Shown piece after piece: positions 17,149-29,218 of a stretch of DNA of 59,963 nt. Position numbers and translations under genes: made by a program. This DNA is from CAYMRL01 sp964473205. GTDB taxonomy: Bacteria; Deinococcota; Deinococci; Deinococcales; Trueperaceae. Within the stretch, counting starts at the first letter, position 1; every line of letters begins with the position of its first letter. The stretch covers positions 1-59,963 of the forward strand of contig CAYYOK010000008.1 of assembly GCA_964473205.1 (NCBI GenBank). Direction: 5' to 3'. The notes below the pieces were generated by a model. It made no database searches and was not told where the DNA came from. It saw only the letters and a program-made list of their open reading frames with translations.

Positions 17149-18884
17149 GCCTCGCAGCTCGTGCAGGTGACCAGCGCGCGGTTGAACTCCTGCGCCGCGT
17201 TGACGCTGTGCTGGTAGTAGAGGCTCTTCACGCCGCGGCGCCACGCCTCTAAGTGCAGCGCGTTGAGGTCCTTGGCGGGCGTGTCGGGGTGGATCATCAG
17301 GTTCAGCGACTGCCCCTGATCGATGTACTCCTGCCGCTGGCCGGCCTGGACGATCAGGTCCATCTGGCTGACCTCGCGGAAGGTCGCGAAGACGCTCTTC
17401 TCGTCGTCGGAGAGGCAGCCCAAGTGCTGCACGCTGCCGTCGTGCTCGAGCACGCTGCGCCAGGTGCTCTCGTCGTCCTTGCCCTTCTCGGCGAGCAGCT
17501 CCTTGAGGTGCGGGTTGCGGAAGCTGGTGACGGCCTTGGCGAGGTCTCTGACGTAGTAGTTCGAGCGGAACGGCTCGATCGACTGCGAGACCTGCCCGAG
17601 GATGAACGAGCTCGAGGTGGTGGGCGCGATCGCCATCAAGGTGGTGTTGCGCCTTCCGTAGCCCTGCATCATCTCCGGCTCGCCGTAGCGCTGCGCCAGG
17701 TCGGCGGAGGCGTCGTCGGCGGCTGCGCGGATCGTCGAGAAGATGCGCTTGTTGAGGCTGGCGGCCGCCAGGCTGCCGATCGGCACGCGCTTGTGCTGCA
17801 GGTACGAGTGCCAGCCCAGCACGCCGACGCCGAGCGCCCGGTGCCTCTCGGCGAAGCGCCGAGCGCGCGCCAGCTCGGGGATGCTCCTTGCACGCTCGAT
17901 GAAGTCGGACATGACGGCGTCGAGGAAGCGCGTGAGCACCTGAACGGCGTCGGTATCCTTCCACTCGTCGAAGTAGAGCAGGTTGAGGCTCGAGAGGCAG
18001 CAGACGAACGACTCCTCCTCGGTGACGGGCAGCATCACCTCGGAGCAGAGGTTGCTGGAACGGATCCTCAGGCCGGCGTCTTTGTAGGCATCGGGCGTGC
18101 CGCGGTCGACGTTGCCGGTGTAGAGGATGTAGGGCAGGCCGCGCTCGGTGCGGCTGCGCAGGACTGTCGCCCACACGGCACGCTTGTCGGCGTCACCGGC
18201 GATCATCGCCTCGAGCCACGCGTCCGAGACGGTCAGGCCGAAGAACAGGTTCTGGATCGGACTGCCCTCGGACTTGATGGTCAGGAACTCGTCCGTGTCG
18301 AGGTGCTCGATCGGCAGGTAGACGGCGCAGGAGCCGCGCCGGGTGGCGCCCTGCTTGGTCACGTCGATGAGCGTGTCGAACAGGCGCATGAAGTTGACCG
18401 CGCCCTCCGACTCGCCGTTGTCGGTGATGGGGGAGCCGCGATGGCGCACGTCGCCGAAGTAGGCGCTGGTGCCGCCGCCGTACTTGCTCATCACCCCGAT
18501 CTCGCCGACCGCGCCGAGGATGCCGGCCATGCTGTCGGGCACGTAGGAGCCGAAGCACGAGATCGGCAGCCCGCGGCTCAGCCCGAAGTTGGCCCACACT
18601 GGCGACGCGAGCGAGAACCAGCCGCGCGACATGTAGTCGATGAAGCGCTCTTTGATACCGTCCATGCCCGGCAGCAACTCTTCGGCGCGCTCCGCGATCT
18701 GCTTTATGCGCCGCTCCGGCGTCACGCCCGGCAGCAGGTAACCGCGCGACAGGAACGCCCGGCTCTGGTCGTTGAGCCATTCGAACGGCGGTCGTTCGCT
18801 CGATGACGCCACCACGGTTCTGCGTACCGGCCGGGCGGCGGGGAGTGGGAGTGCCTGATGAGCTGACGGTGCGATAGAAGACAT
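17145..18884 (-). CDS. nrdA: Ribonucleotide reductase class I, alpha subunit
   Basis: This 579-residue catalytic subunit reduces ribonucleoside diphosphates. Active-site residues are seen: C110 (GLPISCFGS), N278/C280/E282 (NLCSE), a redox partner Cys at 295/296, the tyrosine pair in SLYYQHS, and the C-terminal CTSC that exchanges with thioredoxin. The protein starts shortly before the reductase fold and has no N-terminal ATP-cone, so overall-activity inhibition by dATP is not expected in either subunit. ATG 18884 follows gaggtg. It is transcribed through a cobalamin riboswitch. Confidence 0.94.
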   Translation of the reverse strand: MSSIAPSAHQALPLPAARPVRRTVVASSSERPPFEWLNDQSRAFLSRGYLLPGVTPERRIKQIAERAEELLPGMDGIKERFIDYMSRGWFSLASPVWANFGLSRGLPISCFGSYVPDSMAGILGAVGEIGVMSKYGGGTSAYFGDVRHRGSPITDNGESEGAVNFMRLFDTLIDVTKQGATRRGSCAVYLPIEHLDTDEFLTIKSEGSPIQNLFFGLTVSDAWLEAMIAGDADKRAVWATVLRSRTERGLPYILYTGNVDRGTPDAYKDAGLRIRSSNLCSEVMLPVTEEESFVCCLSSLNLLYFDEWKDTDAVQVLTRFLDAVMSDFIERARSIPELARARRFAERHRALGVGVLGWHSYLQHKRVPIGSLAAASLNKRIFSTIRAAADDASADLAQRYGEPEMMQGYGRRNTTLMAIAPTTSSSFILGQVSQSIEPFRSNYYVRDLAKAVTSFRNPHLKELLAEKGKDDESTWRSVLEHDGSVQHLGCLSDDEKSVFATFREVSQMDLIVQAGQRQEYIDQGQSLNLMIHPDTPAKDLNALHLEAWRRGVKSLYYQHSVNAAQEFNRALVTCTSCEA

Positions 18885-18924
18885 GCCTCACCTCGATGCC
18901 CTTCTCGCGAGGGCTGCTGGAGTG

Positions 18925-19130
18925 AGTCGCGAAGCGGGTACTCGGGCTTCGTGCTCGCATCTCGCCGCCGCCTGATGGGTCAGTGGCAGGATGCGTCGCG
19001 CGTCACCGTTGCGGGACAGCGCCGGACTCTCACCGGCTTCCCCCGACGCCCTGCATCTGGAAGGTGCAGGCGGCCATCCTGTCTGGATGGCGTCGCGACC
19101 GGACCGGGACCACCAGATGAACACCAACAG
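18925..19130 (-). promoter_or_regulatory. Cobalamin riboswitch upstream of nrdAB
   Basis: Read on the minus strand, this leader has the conserved core GAAGCCGGTGAGAGTCCGGC followed by GCTGTCCCGCAACGGTGA (about 19046-19001), the B12 box GCCACTG (18987-18981), a peripheral stem CATCC/GGATG, and a 3' element CGAAGCCCGAGTACCCGC. About 45 bases separate the aptamer from the nrdA start, enough for a ribosome-binding-site sequestering switch. Cobalamin binding is expected to turn nrdAB expression off. Boundaries are approximate. Confidence 0.92.
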
Positions 19131-19151
19131 TGGTAGTAGGTCCTGGGCCAG

Positions 19152-19179
19152 AAGGTACCACATCTTGTGCCTAGGTCAA
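19152..19179 (-). promoter_or_regulatory. Promoter of the nrdAB leader RNA
   Basis: On the minus strand TTGACC (19179-19174), a 16-base spacer and TACCTT (19157-19152) precede the riboswitch by a few bases. Unlike most genes here, this unit has a long leader, as needed for the riboswitch. Confidence 0.6.
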
Positions 19180-19211
19180 TGCGGCCTATCTCTCTTGAGG
19201 TGGCGCGCGGT

Positions 19212-19217
19212 TACACT
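19212..19217 (+). promoter_or_regulatory. -10 box TACACT of the MetF-like gene
   Basis: TACACT ends six bases before GTG 19224. No ribosome-binding site is seen. It supports GTG 19224 over in-frame ATGs upstream. Confidence 0.55.
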
Positions 19218-19912
19218 CCTTGGGTGCGCATCTCCGTAGAGCTAGTCCCTCGCGATGTCGCTGCCTTCCAGGCGCAGCTCGACGAGGTCGGAACCCTCGC
19301 CAGGGTCGACGTGATCAACGTCCCTGACCTCGCTCACTTCGAGATGCGCGGCTGGCAGGCGGCCGTCGACGTCAGGCACCGCGCCGGCGACCGCTGGCAG
19401 TGCGTGCCGCACGTGCGCGCCATGGACCTCGACGTCAAGCGCCCATGGGCTCCCATGACCGAGCTCCAAGCGACAGGCGTCGGCGAGGTCCTGGTGGTCA
19501 CCGGCGACCCGCCGGCCGACATGCGCCACAAGATCACGGGCGCGAGCGCGATCGACGTCATCCGCTTCCTCAAGACCGCTCATCCCGAGGTCCGCGTCTA
19601 CGCCGCGCTCGACCCGTACCGCTCAGGCTTCGCGGCCGAGCGCGACTACGCGCTGCGCAAGCTCGACGCCGGCGCGGATGGCTTCTTCACGCAGCCGTTC
19701 TTCGATGTGCGCCTGATGGGCGTGTGGCACGACCTGATGGGCTCGACGCCCGTCTTCTGGGGCGCCACCAGCGTGACCTCCGAGCGCTCGATGCGCTACT
19801 GGCTGTCGCGCAACCGCGCGGTGTTCCCGGCAGGCTTCGAGCCCACGCTGGCTTGGCACCGCCGCTTCGCCGCCGAGGTGCTGGGGTTCGCGGAGGAGCA
19901 CGACGCCGACAT

Positions 19913-23767
<3,855 letters not shown>

Positions 23768-23775
23768 GACGGAAC

Positions 23776-23781
23776 AGGATA
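23776..23781 (-). promoter_or_regulatory. -10 box TATCCT of metH
   Basis: On the minus strand TATCCT (23781-23776) lies eight bases upstream of ATG 23767, the leaderless arrangement. The 23782-23874 stretch upstream holds no other recognised element. Confidence 0.55.
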
Positions 23782-23874
23782 GCCGACGGCTGCGTGCGGC
23801 TGTGCTTACGGTGGGCGCAGGTGACGGCTTGGCTGCGGCGTCGTCCTCGGCCTCGGGTCGGTTCTATCGCAGGC

Positions 23875-24084
23875 GGGGATCCGTCGCTGCACGATCGAGC
23901 TCGAGCCTGTAGCCTTAGTCCACTTACTGNNNNNNNNNNNNNNNNNNNNNNNNNNNNNNNNNNNNNNNNNNNNNNNNNNNNNNNNNNNNNNNNNNNNNNN
24001 NNNNNNNNNNNNNNNNNNNNNNNNNNNNNGGGGATCCGTCGCTGCACGATCGAGCTCGAGCCTGTAGCCTTAGTCCACTTACTG
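23875..24084. other. Scaffold gap (100 N) flanked by an identical 55-bp sequence
   Basis: Bases 23930-24029 are exactly 100 N. The 55 bases before them (23875-23929) are identical to the 55 bases after them (24030-24084). This is what results when two contigs ending on the same k-mer are joined with a fixed-length gap. The true sequence is most likely continuous, with one copy of the 55 bases and no unknown DNA. Confidence 0.9.
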
Positions 24085-24094
24085 GAGGTGAGCC

Positions 24095-25762
24095 TTGTTC
24101 CCGCGACAACGCACGCTGGCAGATCTTCGCGATGACGTGCTGGGCGAGGGTTCTTGCATCACCACGCCCTTCGGCGAGCGACGCTTGACCTACGCGGACT
24201 ACATCGCTTCCGGCCGGCCGCTGGCCTCGGTCGAGGAGACGCTGAGGGCTGCCGTGCTTCCGCGCTATGCCAACACGCACACGGAGGACAGCGCCTCGGG
24301 CGCGGCCACCACGACGCTGGTCCACGAGGCCTCCGAGTACGTCAAGAGATGTCTCGGCGCCGACGACAGCTACAAGCTGCTGTTCCCCGGCACCGGAGCC
24401 ACGGGCGCGCTCAAGCGACTCCAGGAGATCCTCGGGGTCAGCGTGCCTGGACACCTGCGCCAGCGCGTGCTGGAGCAACTCGACCCGGCCGACCGGATGG
24501 TCGTGTTCGTCGGTCCTTACGAGCATCACTCGAACGAGGTGTCGTGGCGCGAGTCGCTGGCGGAGGTCGTCACCGTCCCTCTCGATGCCGACGGCCTGAT
24601 CGACATGACGGCCCTCGAGCGCGCCCTCAGCGACCCGCGCTACGCCGGCCGCCCGAAGCTCGGCACCTTCTCGGCAGCCAGCAACGTGACCGGCCTGCTG
24701 ACCGACGTGCGGGCGGTCGCCTCTCTTCTGCACCGCCACGGGGCCCTCGCCGTGTTCGACTACGCCGCCAGCGCGCCCTACGTCCGCATCGACGTCAGCC
24801 CCAGCGCCCCGGACGCCGACGACTGGCTCGACGCCATCGTCCTGAGCCCGCACAAGTTCCTGGGGGGCCCCGGCGCCGCCGGACTGCTGCTGTTCCGCTC
24901 CGAGCTCTATCACCTCAGCGCGCCCACGACCGCCGGAGGCGGCACGGTCAGCTACGTCAGCCACACCCGCCACCGCTTCGTCGACGACATCGAGGCGCGC
25001 GAGGACGCCGGGACGCCCGGCATCCTGCAGAAGCTGAGGGCGGCTCTGGCGTTTCGCGTCAAGGAGCAGCTCGGAGCCGAGGTCATCGAGGCTCGCGAGA
25101 GGGAGCTGATCGAGCGGGCACTCGCGAGGCTGGCGAGCAACCCAGGCATCCGGCTGCTCGGCAACTTGCAGGCTCCTCGGCTCGCGGTGCTGTCGTTCCT
25201 GGTGACGTCCGGCGGCGAGCAGCTCCACGCCCGCTTCGTCGTGCGGCTGCTGTCAGACCTGTTCGGCATCCAGGGCCGCGCCGGCTGCTCCTGCGCCGGG
25301 CCTTACGGCCACGACCTGCTCGGTATCGACGAGGAGACCTCCGCCTGCTACCTCGGCGCCATCGAGGCCGGTTACGAGGGCGTGAAACCCGGCTGGGCGA
25401 GGGTAAGCCTCCACTACCTCGCAGGCGACCAAGACATCGACTTCCTGCTGTCGGCGATCGAGTTCGTGGCCGAGCACGGACACCTGTTCTTGCCCCTCTA
25501 CCGCTTCTGCTGGCGCGGCGGCTCGTGGCGGCACCGAGGCCACGCTGCAGAGGAGGCGCACGGGTTCGAGCCGGAGAGCTGGGCTCCCGTCGGCCTCTGC
25601 GCGCGCAGGCGCGGCGAGGACTACGCCGCCTACTTGCAGGAGGCGCGCGATCTCGCCGAGCGCCTGGCCGCAGGGGAGACACCGGGGCTAGCCGATGACG
25701 CCGACGCGACGGAAGCCGCTCCCGCCGACCTAGACCCGCAGCTCGTGTGGTTCGCGAGGTAG
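24095..25762 (+). CDS. Class V aminotransferase, cysteine-desulfurase-like
   Basis: This 555-residue PLP protein of fold type I has the Schiff-base lysine K254 in LSPHKFLGGPGAAG and an N-terminal half typical of the class V family (GTGATGALKRL). The segment GRAGCSCAGPYG carries a cysteine at the position of the SufS catalytic Cys, so sulfur mobilisation is possible. It is about 150 residues longer than SufS; the extra C-terminal part (HLFLPLYRFCWRGGSW onward) is unassigned. The TTG start at 24095 is chosen for the strong ggaggtgag just before it. No suf genes are adjacent. Confidence 0.75.
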   Translation: MFPRQRTLADLRDDVLGEGSCITTPFGERRLTYADYIASGRPLASVEETLRAAVLPRYANTHTEDSASGAATTTLVHEASEYVKRCLGADDSYKLLFPGTGATGALKRLQEILGVSVPGHLRQRVLEQLDPADRMVVFVGPYEHHSNEVSWRESLAEVVTVPLDADGLIDMTALERALSDPRYAGRPKLGTFSAASNVTGLLTDVRAVASLLHRHGALAVFDYAASAPYVRIDVSPSAPDADDWLDAIVLSPHKFLGGPGAAGLLLFRSELYHLSAPTTAGGGTVSYVSHTRHRFVDDIEAREDAGTPGILQKLRAALAFRVKEQLGAEVIEARERELIERALARLASNPGIRLLGNLQAPRLAVLSFLVTSGGEQLHARFVVRLLSDLFGIQGRAGCSCAGPYGHDLLGIDEETSACYLGAIEAGYEGVKPGWARVSLHYLAGDQDIDFLLSAIEFVAEHGHLFLPLYRFCWRGGSWRHRGHAAEEAHGFEPESWAPVGLCARRRGEDYAAYLQEARDLAERLAAGETPGLADDADATEAAPADLDPQLVWFAR

Positions 25763-25828
25763 CCCGAGCGGCGGCCGATCAGACCCTGCTGGGCGACCGC
25801 GCGAAACGCCCGCTGAGCTGGAACCGCC

Positions 25829-26626
25829 TTAGTCCGCTGCTCTGCTTCGCCGGGCGCGCAGGCGCGTGGTCGGGTTGATGAACAGGTAGTAGGAAGCCAG
25901 CAGGCCGCTGTAGACGACCACCGCCGTGTAGAGGAGGTGGCCGACCCGGTTCTCCGCGGTGACGGTCGGGAACCGTTGCAGGAACGGCACGATCAGCACG
26001 ATGTCGTACGCCAGGAACCCGGCGAGTTGGCCGCCGGCGTTGGACCAGTACGGGCGCGCTACGCCGTAGGCGAAGTAGAAGGCGGCACCAAGGAAGATGA
26101 AGCCGATCAGCAGCGACAGGTCGGGGGTGATGCTCCAGAAGATCACGTTGGGCTGCTGAGCGAGCAGTCGGTAAGCCGCGATCAACAGGGCGACCACGAA
26201 CACCACCATCGACCAGAAGACCGGCTTGGGTGTGGGCGGCGTCTTGTCGAGCGGGATGCGGAGGCTCCACAGCAGCATGACCACACCTACGGCCGCTAGC
26301 ACCAGGCAGACGAGGCCGAGGGTCGTCATGCCGGCGCCAGCACCGCCCGCTCCGAGCCGCAGCGCCAGGACTCCAACCGGACCGAGGATCGCGATCATGT
26401 CGAGGGCGACTCCGGCGAGCGCGCCGTAGTTCTCCGTGAGGATCGGCCAGAGCGTCGATGCAGCCGCGGCCAGGAGGATGGAAGCGATGAAGATGTAGGT
26501 GAGCGGCGTGGTCCCTGGGAAGGGCCACATGCTCACCACGAACGGGAGTCTCAGGAAGAAGGAGACGGCGAGCATGGCCAGAAGACCGCACACGACCAGC
26601 GATGCGATACGCAAGGCTCTAGGCAT
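25829..26626 (-). CDS. Multi-pass membrane protein of unknown function
   Basis: This 265-residue protein has about eight hydrophobic helices and short loops, with no recognised catalytic motif. ATG 26626 is preceded by agaggag at good distance. An open frame continues upstream across the AMP nucleosidase gene on the other strand but is a shadow. Loop features are PFPGTTPLTYIF near the N-terminus and a basic C-terminal tail RLRARRSRAAD, suggesting the C-terminus is cytoplasmic. It is divergent from AMP nucleosidase, 111 bases apart. I do not recognise the family. Confidence 0.75.
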   Translation of the reverse strand: MPRALRIASLVVCGLLAMLAVSFFLRLPFVVSMWPFPGTTPLTYIFIASILLAAAASTLWPILTENYGALAGVALDMIAILGPVGVLALRLGAGGAGAGMTTLGLVCLVLAAVGVVMLLWSLRIPLDKTPPTPKPVFWSMVVFVVALLIAAYRLLAQQPNVIFWSITPDLSLLIGFIFLGAAFYFAYGVARPYWSNAGGQLAGFLAYDIVLIVPFLQRFPTVTAENRVGHLLYTAVVVYSGLLASYYLFINPTTRLRARRSRAAD

Positions 26627-26726
26627 GAGCTCCTCTTTCCAACCGAATGTGTTTGGGCGACACTCTACACGCAAACCGGACGGCCGGTGGCGAAAAGGCC
26701 CGCGGAGGGCGCGCCGTTCGGCCGAG

Positions 26727-26732
26727 TAGCAT
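26727..26732 (+). promoter_or_regulatory. -10 box TAGCAT of the AMP nucleosidase gene
   Basis: TAGCAT ends five bases before ATG 26738. It sets the start downstream of an in-frame opening that would otherwise add 17 residues. Confidence 0.5.
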
Positions 26733-26737
26733 GGCGC

Positions 26738-27619
26738 ATGGCAAACGAGCAACTGGACAGCGTCAAGCTCACCGAGGACGACGGTCTCGAGCATGGCTCG
26801 CATGACGATGCCAGGCCGCTCAACCGCAACCTGATCTACAACAACCCCGAGAAGTGGGAGATCGGCCGGCAGATCCTCGAGCGCTACACCGGCACGCCGC
26901 CCGAGGGCATGCAGAAGCAGATACTGCTCACCAATTTCGAGCACTACTCCGAGCGCTTCACCAGCATGGCCGACGACGTCGTCACCACCCGAGGCTCGGC
27001 GATGACGGCGCGCCACAGCGAGAGCCTCGGCGTCTCGCTGATCAACTTCTCGGTCGGGTCGCCGGTGGCGGCTCTGATCATCGAGGTACTCGCCACTGCC
27101 GAGCCCAAGGCGACCTTGTTCCTGGGCATGATCGGCGGGCTGCACCGCTCGCTGAAGGTCGGCGACTTCGTGCTGCCCACCGCCGCCATCCGCGACGAGG
27201 GAGCCTCGCGCCACTTCATGCCGCCCCAGGTGCCGGCGCTGCCGACGTTCAAGGTGCAGAAGTTCGTCTCGCAGATCATCGTAGAGCGCGGCTACGACTA
27301 CCGCACCGGCGTCATCCACACCACCGACACCCGCTTCTGGGAGTTCAACGAGGAGTTCAAGCAGCAGCTCTACGACGAGCGCGCGCTCGGCATCGACATG
27401 GAGACCGCCACGCTGTTCTCGGTCGGCTTCGCCAGCAAGGTGCCGATCGGGGCGTTGCTGCTCGTCTCCGACTTGCCTATACAGCGCGGCGGAATCAAGA
27501 CGCGCGAGTCCGCCAAGCGCGTCTTCCGTGAGTTCTCCGACCTGCATATCGAGATCGGGATCGAGGCGATGAGTCAGATCGCCGCTCGTGGGGAGCATAT
27601 TCGGCACTATCGGTGGTGA
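26738..27619 (+). CDS. AMP nucleosidase (short form)
   Basis: This 293-residue protein belongs to the purine/uridine phosphorylase superfamily and would hydrolyse AMP to adenine and ribose-5-phosphate. Family traits are LNRNLIYNNPEKWEIGRQIL at the start, INFSVGSPVAALIIEVL, FLGMIGGLHRSLKVGDFVLP (the phosphate/ribose loop) and ALGIDMETATLFSVGF with the Glu of the ribose site (MET). It ends with SQIAARGEHIRHYRW. It lacks the long N-terminal domain of E. coli Amn, like the short forms of other phyla. The GNAT gene follows immediately. Confidence 0.8.
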   Translation: MANEQLDSVKLTEDDGLEHGSHDDARPLNRNLIYNNPEKWEIGRQILERYTGTPPEGMQKQILLTNFEHYSERFTSMADDVVTTRGSAMTARHSESLGVSLINFSVGSPVAALIIEVLATAEPKATLFLGMIGGLHRSLKVGDFVLPTAAIRDEGASRHFMPPQVPALPTFKVQKFVSQIIVERGYDYRTGVIHTTDTRFWEFNEEFKQQLYDERALGIDMETATLFSVGFASKVPIGALLLVSDLPIQRGGIKTRESAKRVFREFSDLHIEIGIEAMSQIAARGEHIRHYRW

Positions 27620-27621
27620 GC

Positions 27622-28146
27622 ATGACCTCGTTGGTCCTGCGACTGGACCTGGAGGGAGACTCACCTTCGCATGCGGAGATCGAGGCGGCGCTCGCCATCG
27701 GCGTCGAGTCGGGTCTGCGGTGCTTCATGCTCGAGACTGCCGGGGATTCGGTTGAGTCGCGGTCGCGGCTCTACGAGTTGGTGCGTGAGGGCGTGGTCGA
27801 CGACCCCAGTAACGACGGCACCTTCATGGGCTTCGAGGAGTTCTCCGAGCAGCTATTCGAGCCGTTCTACTGGCGTTGGGCGGAGTGCCAGTTCCTCGCG
27901 GCGGTAGGTGACGAGTGGGTCGGGCTCACGAACCTGCAGCTTCGCGACAGTGGCGCGGAGTTCGGTGTGACCGTGGTGAAGAGGGCCTTTCGAGGTCGAG
28001 GTGTTGCGCGTGTGTTGAAGCTGCTCGCCCTCGATCACCTAAGGAAGCAGGGGGTGCGGTTGGTTCTAACGCGGAACGACTCACGTAACTCGGCCGTGTT
28101 ACGGCTGAACCGGAGGCTGGGGTTCAGGATCGATGAACTTTCCTGA
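27622..28146 (+). CDS. GNAT-family N-acetyltransferase
   Basis: This 174-residue protein has the acetyl-CoA loop VVKRAFRGRGVARVLKLLAL (R-G-R-G-V-A) and the following LTRNDSRNSAVLRLNRRLGFRI motif typical of GNAT enzymes of the RimJ/RimL kind. Substrate is unknown. In-frame GTGs at 27613 and 27616 overlap the preceding stop; ATG 27622 has a ggtgg box upstream and is preferred. Its end overlaps the HD gene by 14 bases. The coding sequence is less GC-biased than flanking core genes. Confidence 0.8.
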   Translation: MTSLVLRLDLEGDSPSHAEIEAALAIGVESGLRCFMLETAGDSVESRSRLYELVREGVVDDPSNDGTFMGFEEFSEQLFEPFYWRWAECQFLAAVGDEWVGLTNLQLRDSGAEFGVTVVKRAFRGRGVARVLKLLALDHLRKQGVRLVLTRNDSRNSAVLRLNRRLGFRIDELS

Positions 28147-28738
28147 CATGCTCGTACCGACTCTCGAAGAAGCAAGGTCTCTTTTGGAGGCCGCTCGCGT
28201 CAGGAACCCGACGCCTTGGGTCGAACACTCGACCTTCGTCGCTCGAGCCGCGCGGTCCATCGCCGAGCTAGACCGCGACCTGGACCCCGAGATCGCGGAG
28301 ACGATAGGGCTGCTGCACGATATCGGTCGCCAAGAAGGCATCACCGACATGCGGCACACGCTCGACGGCTACAACTTCCTGCGCGCGCTCGGGTACGAGG
28401 ACGCGGCCCGCATCTGCATCACGCACTCTTTCCCGATAGAAGACGCCAAGGCCACACGGTCTTCGCCTGGCAGATGGGATTGCACAGCCGAGGAGATGAG
28501 CTTCATCGACGAGTACCTACGAGAAGTCGAGTTCACTGACTACGATCGACTCATCCAACTCTGCGACTCTCTCGCGCTCCCGTCAGGGTACTGCCGCCTC
28601 GAGCAGCGGTTCGTCGATCTGGTGCTTAGACGCAGCTTCAACGATTTCACGGTGCCGCGCTGGCGGGCGTACATGGAGTTGCTGGAGTACTTCGGAAGGC
28701 GCGTAGGTCGACCCGTTTACGAGGTTCTAGCTATCTAG
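28133..28738 (+). CDS. HD-domain phosphohydrolase
   Basis: This 201-residue HD-superfamily protein shows a first metal His in VEHSTFVARAA, the HD pair in LLHDIGRQEG, and further metal residues in RHTLDGYNFL and ITHSFP. Members hydrolyse phosphate esters or nucleotides; the substrate here is unknown. It overlaps the GNAT gene by 14 bases, so they are co-translated. Its last 25 codons recur as a degraded copy at 31618-31694, beyond the BlaI/M56 pair. Confidence 0.8.
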   Translation: MNFPDMLVPTLEEARSLLEAARVRNPTPWVEHSTFVARAARSIAELDRDLDPEIAETIGLLHDIGRQEGITDMRHTLDGYNFLRALGYEDAARICITHSFPIEDAKATRSSPGRWDCTAEEMSFIDEYLREVEFTDYDRLIQLCDSLALPSGYCRLEQRFVDLVLRRSFNDFTVPRWRAYMELLEYFGRRVGRPVYEVLAI

Positions 28739-28787
28739 GGGCAGGAAGCGGTCAGTATCAAGCGTGTTCTCCATACGGTCAAACAGC

Positions 28788-28817
28788 TTGACTCTCCGAA
28801 AGGCTTCGGAGTAACTT
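28788..28817 (+). promoter_or_regulatory. blaI promoter with a palindrome between -35 and -10
   Basis: TTGACT (28788-28793), an 18-base spacer and TAACTT (28812-28817) precede blaI, with the -10 only five bases before ATG 28823. The spacer itself is a perfect 7-bp inverted repeat, CTCCGAA-AGGC-TTCGGAG (28794-28811). A repressor bound there would block RNA polymerase, so this is the probable BlaI operator, giving autoregulation of the pair. Confidence 0.7.
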
Positions 28818-28822
28818 GCGGC

Positions 28823-29218
28823 ATGCGACCCACCGAGCGGGAGTTGGACGTTCTAGAGGTCTTGTGGCGCAACGGCCCCAGCACCGTGCGCGAGGTGCTC
28901 GATGCCCTTGGAGACGAGCACGAAGCCGGCTACACGAGCTGGCAGAAGATCATGTCGATCATGCTCGAGAAGGGCCTTGTCAGCCGCGCGGCCGAGGGGC
29001 GAGTGCACCGCTACGCCGCTCTCGTCTCGCAAGGCGAGGTGCGGAGCCTGATGGCCGGCGAGTTGCTGGACCGGGTGTTCGGCGGATCGGTGGCGGCGCT
29101 GCTACAGAGCGCCTTGGCGACGCGCCCGGCGACCGACACTGAGCTTCAACGGGTCGAGGCGCTGTTGGAGAAGGCGGTTGCCGAGGCTTCGGAGGCGGAT
29201 AGGGGGGAGGAGACGTGA
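28823..29218 (+). CDS. BlaI/MecI-type transcriptional repressor
   Basis: This 131-residue winged-helix repressor has the N-terminal domain typical of BlaI (TERELDVLEVLWRNGPSTVREVLDAL), a recognition helix, the wing GLVSRAAEGRVHRYAAL, and a C-terminal dimerisation helix. BlaI proteins are cleaved after activation of a partner M56 sensor protease. The next gene encodes such a protease and overlaps by GTGA. The promoter contains a palindrome that is probably its own operator. No beta-lactamase lies nearby. Confidence 0.88.
   Translation: MRPTERELDVLEVLWRNGPSTVREVLDALGDEHEAGYTSWQKIMSIMLEKGLVSRAAEGRVHRYAALVSQGEVRSLMAGELLDRVFGGSVAALLQSALATRPATDTELQRVEALLEKAVAEASEADRGEET

Noticed and set aside
17253..18806. 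Long plus-strand open frame opposite nrdA
   Set aside because: It is a GC-rich antisense shadow of nrdA: composition is Asp/Arg/His/Val-biased, no family motif is seen, and nrdA carries all catalytic residues.
23930..24029. A real unsequenced region that might hide genes
   Set aside because: The identical 55-base flanks argue that the contigs already overlap.
24154..25698. Second long frame inside the desulfurase-like gene
   Set aside because: Arg/Pro-rich out-of-frame reading; the 24095 frame has the PLP lysine and family motifs.
26627..27664. Extension of the 25829 membrane-protein frame upstream by about 345 codons
   Set aside because: It runs antisense through AMP nucleosidase; the clear agaggag site and hydrophobic start support ATG 26626.
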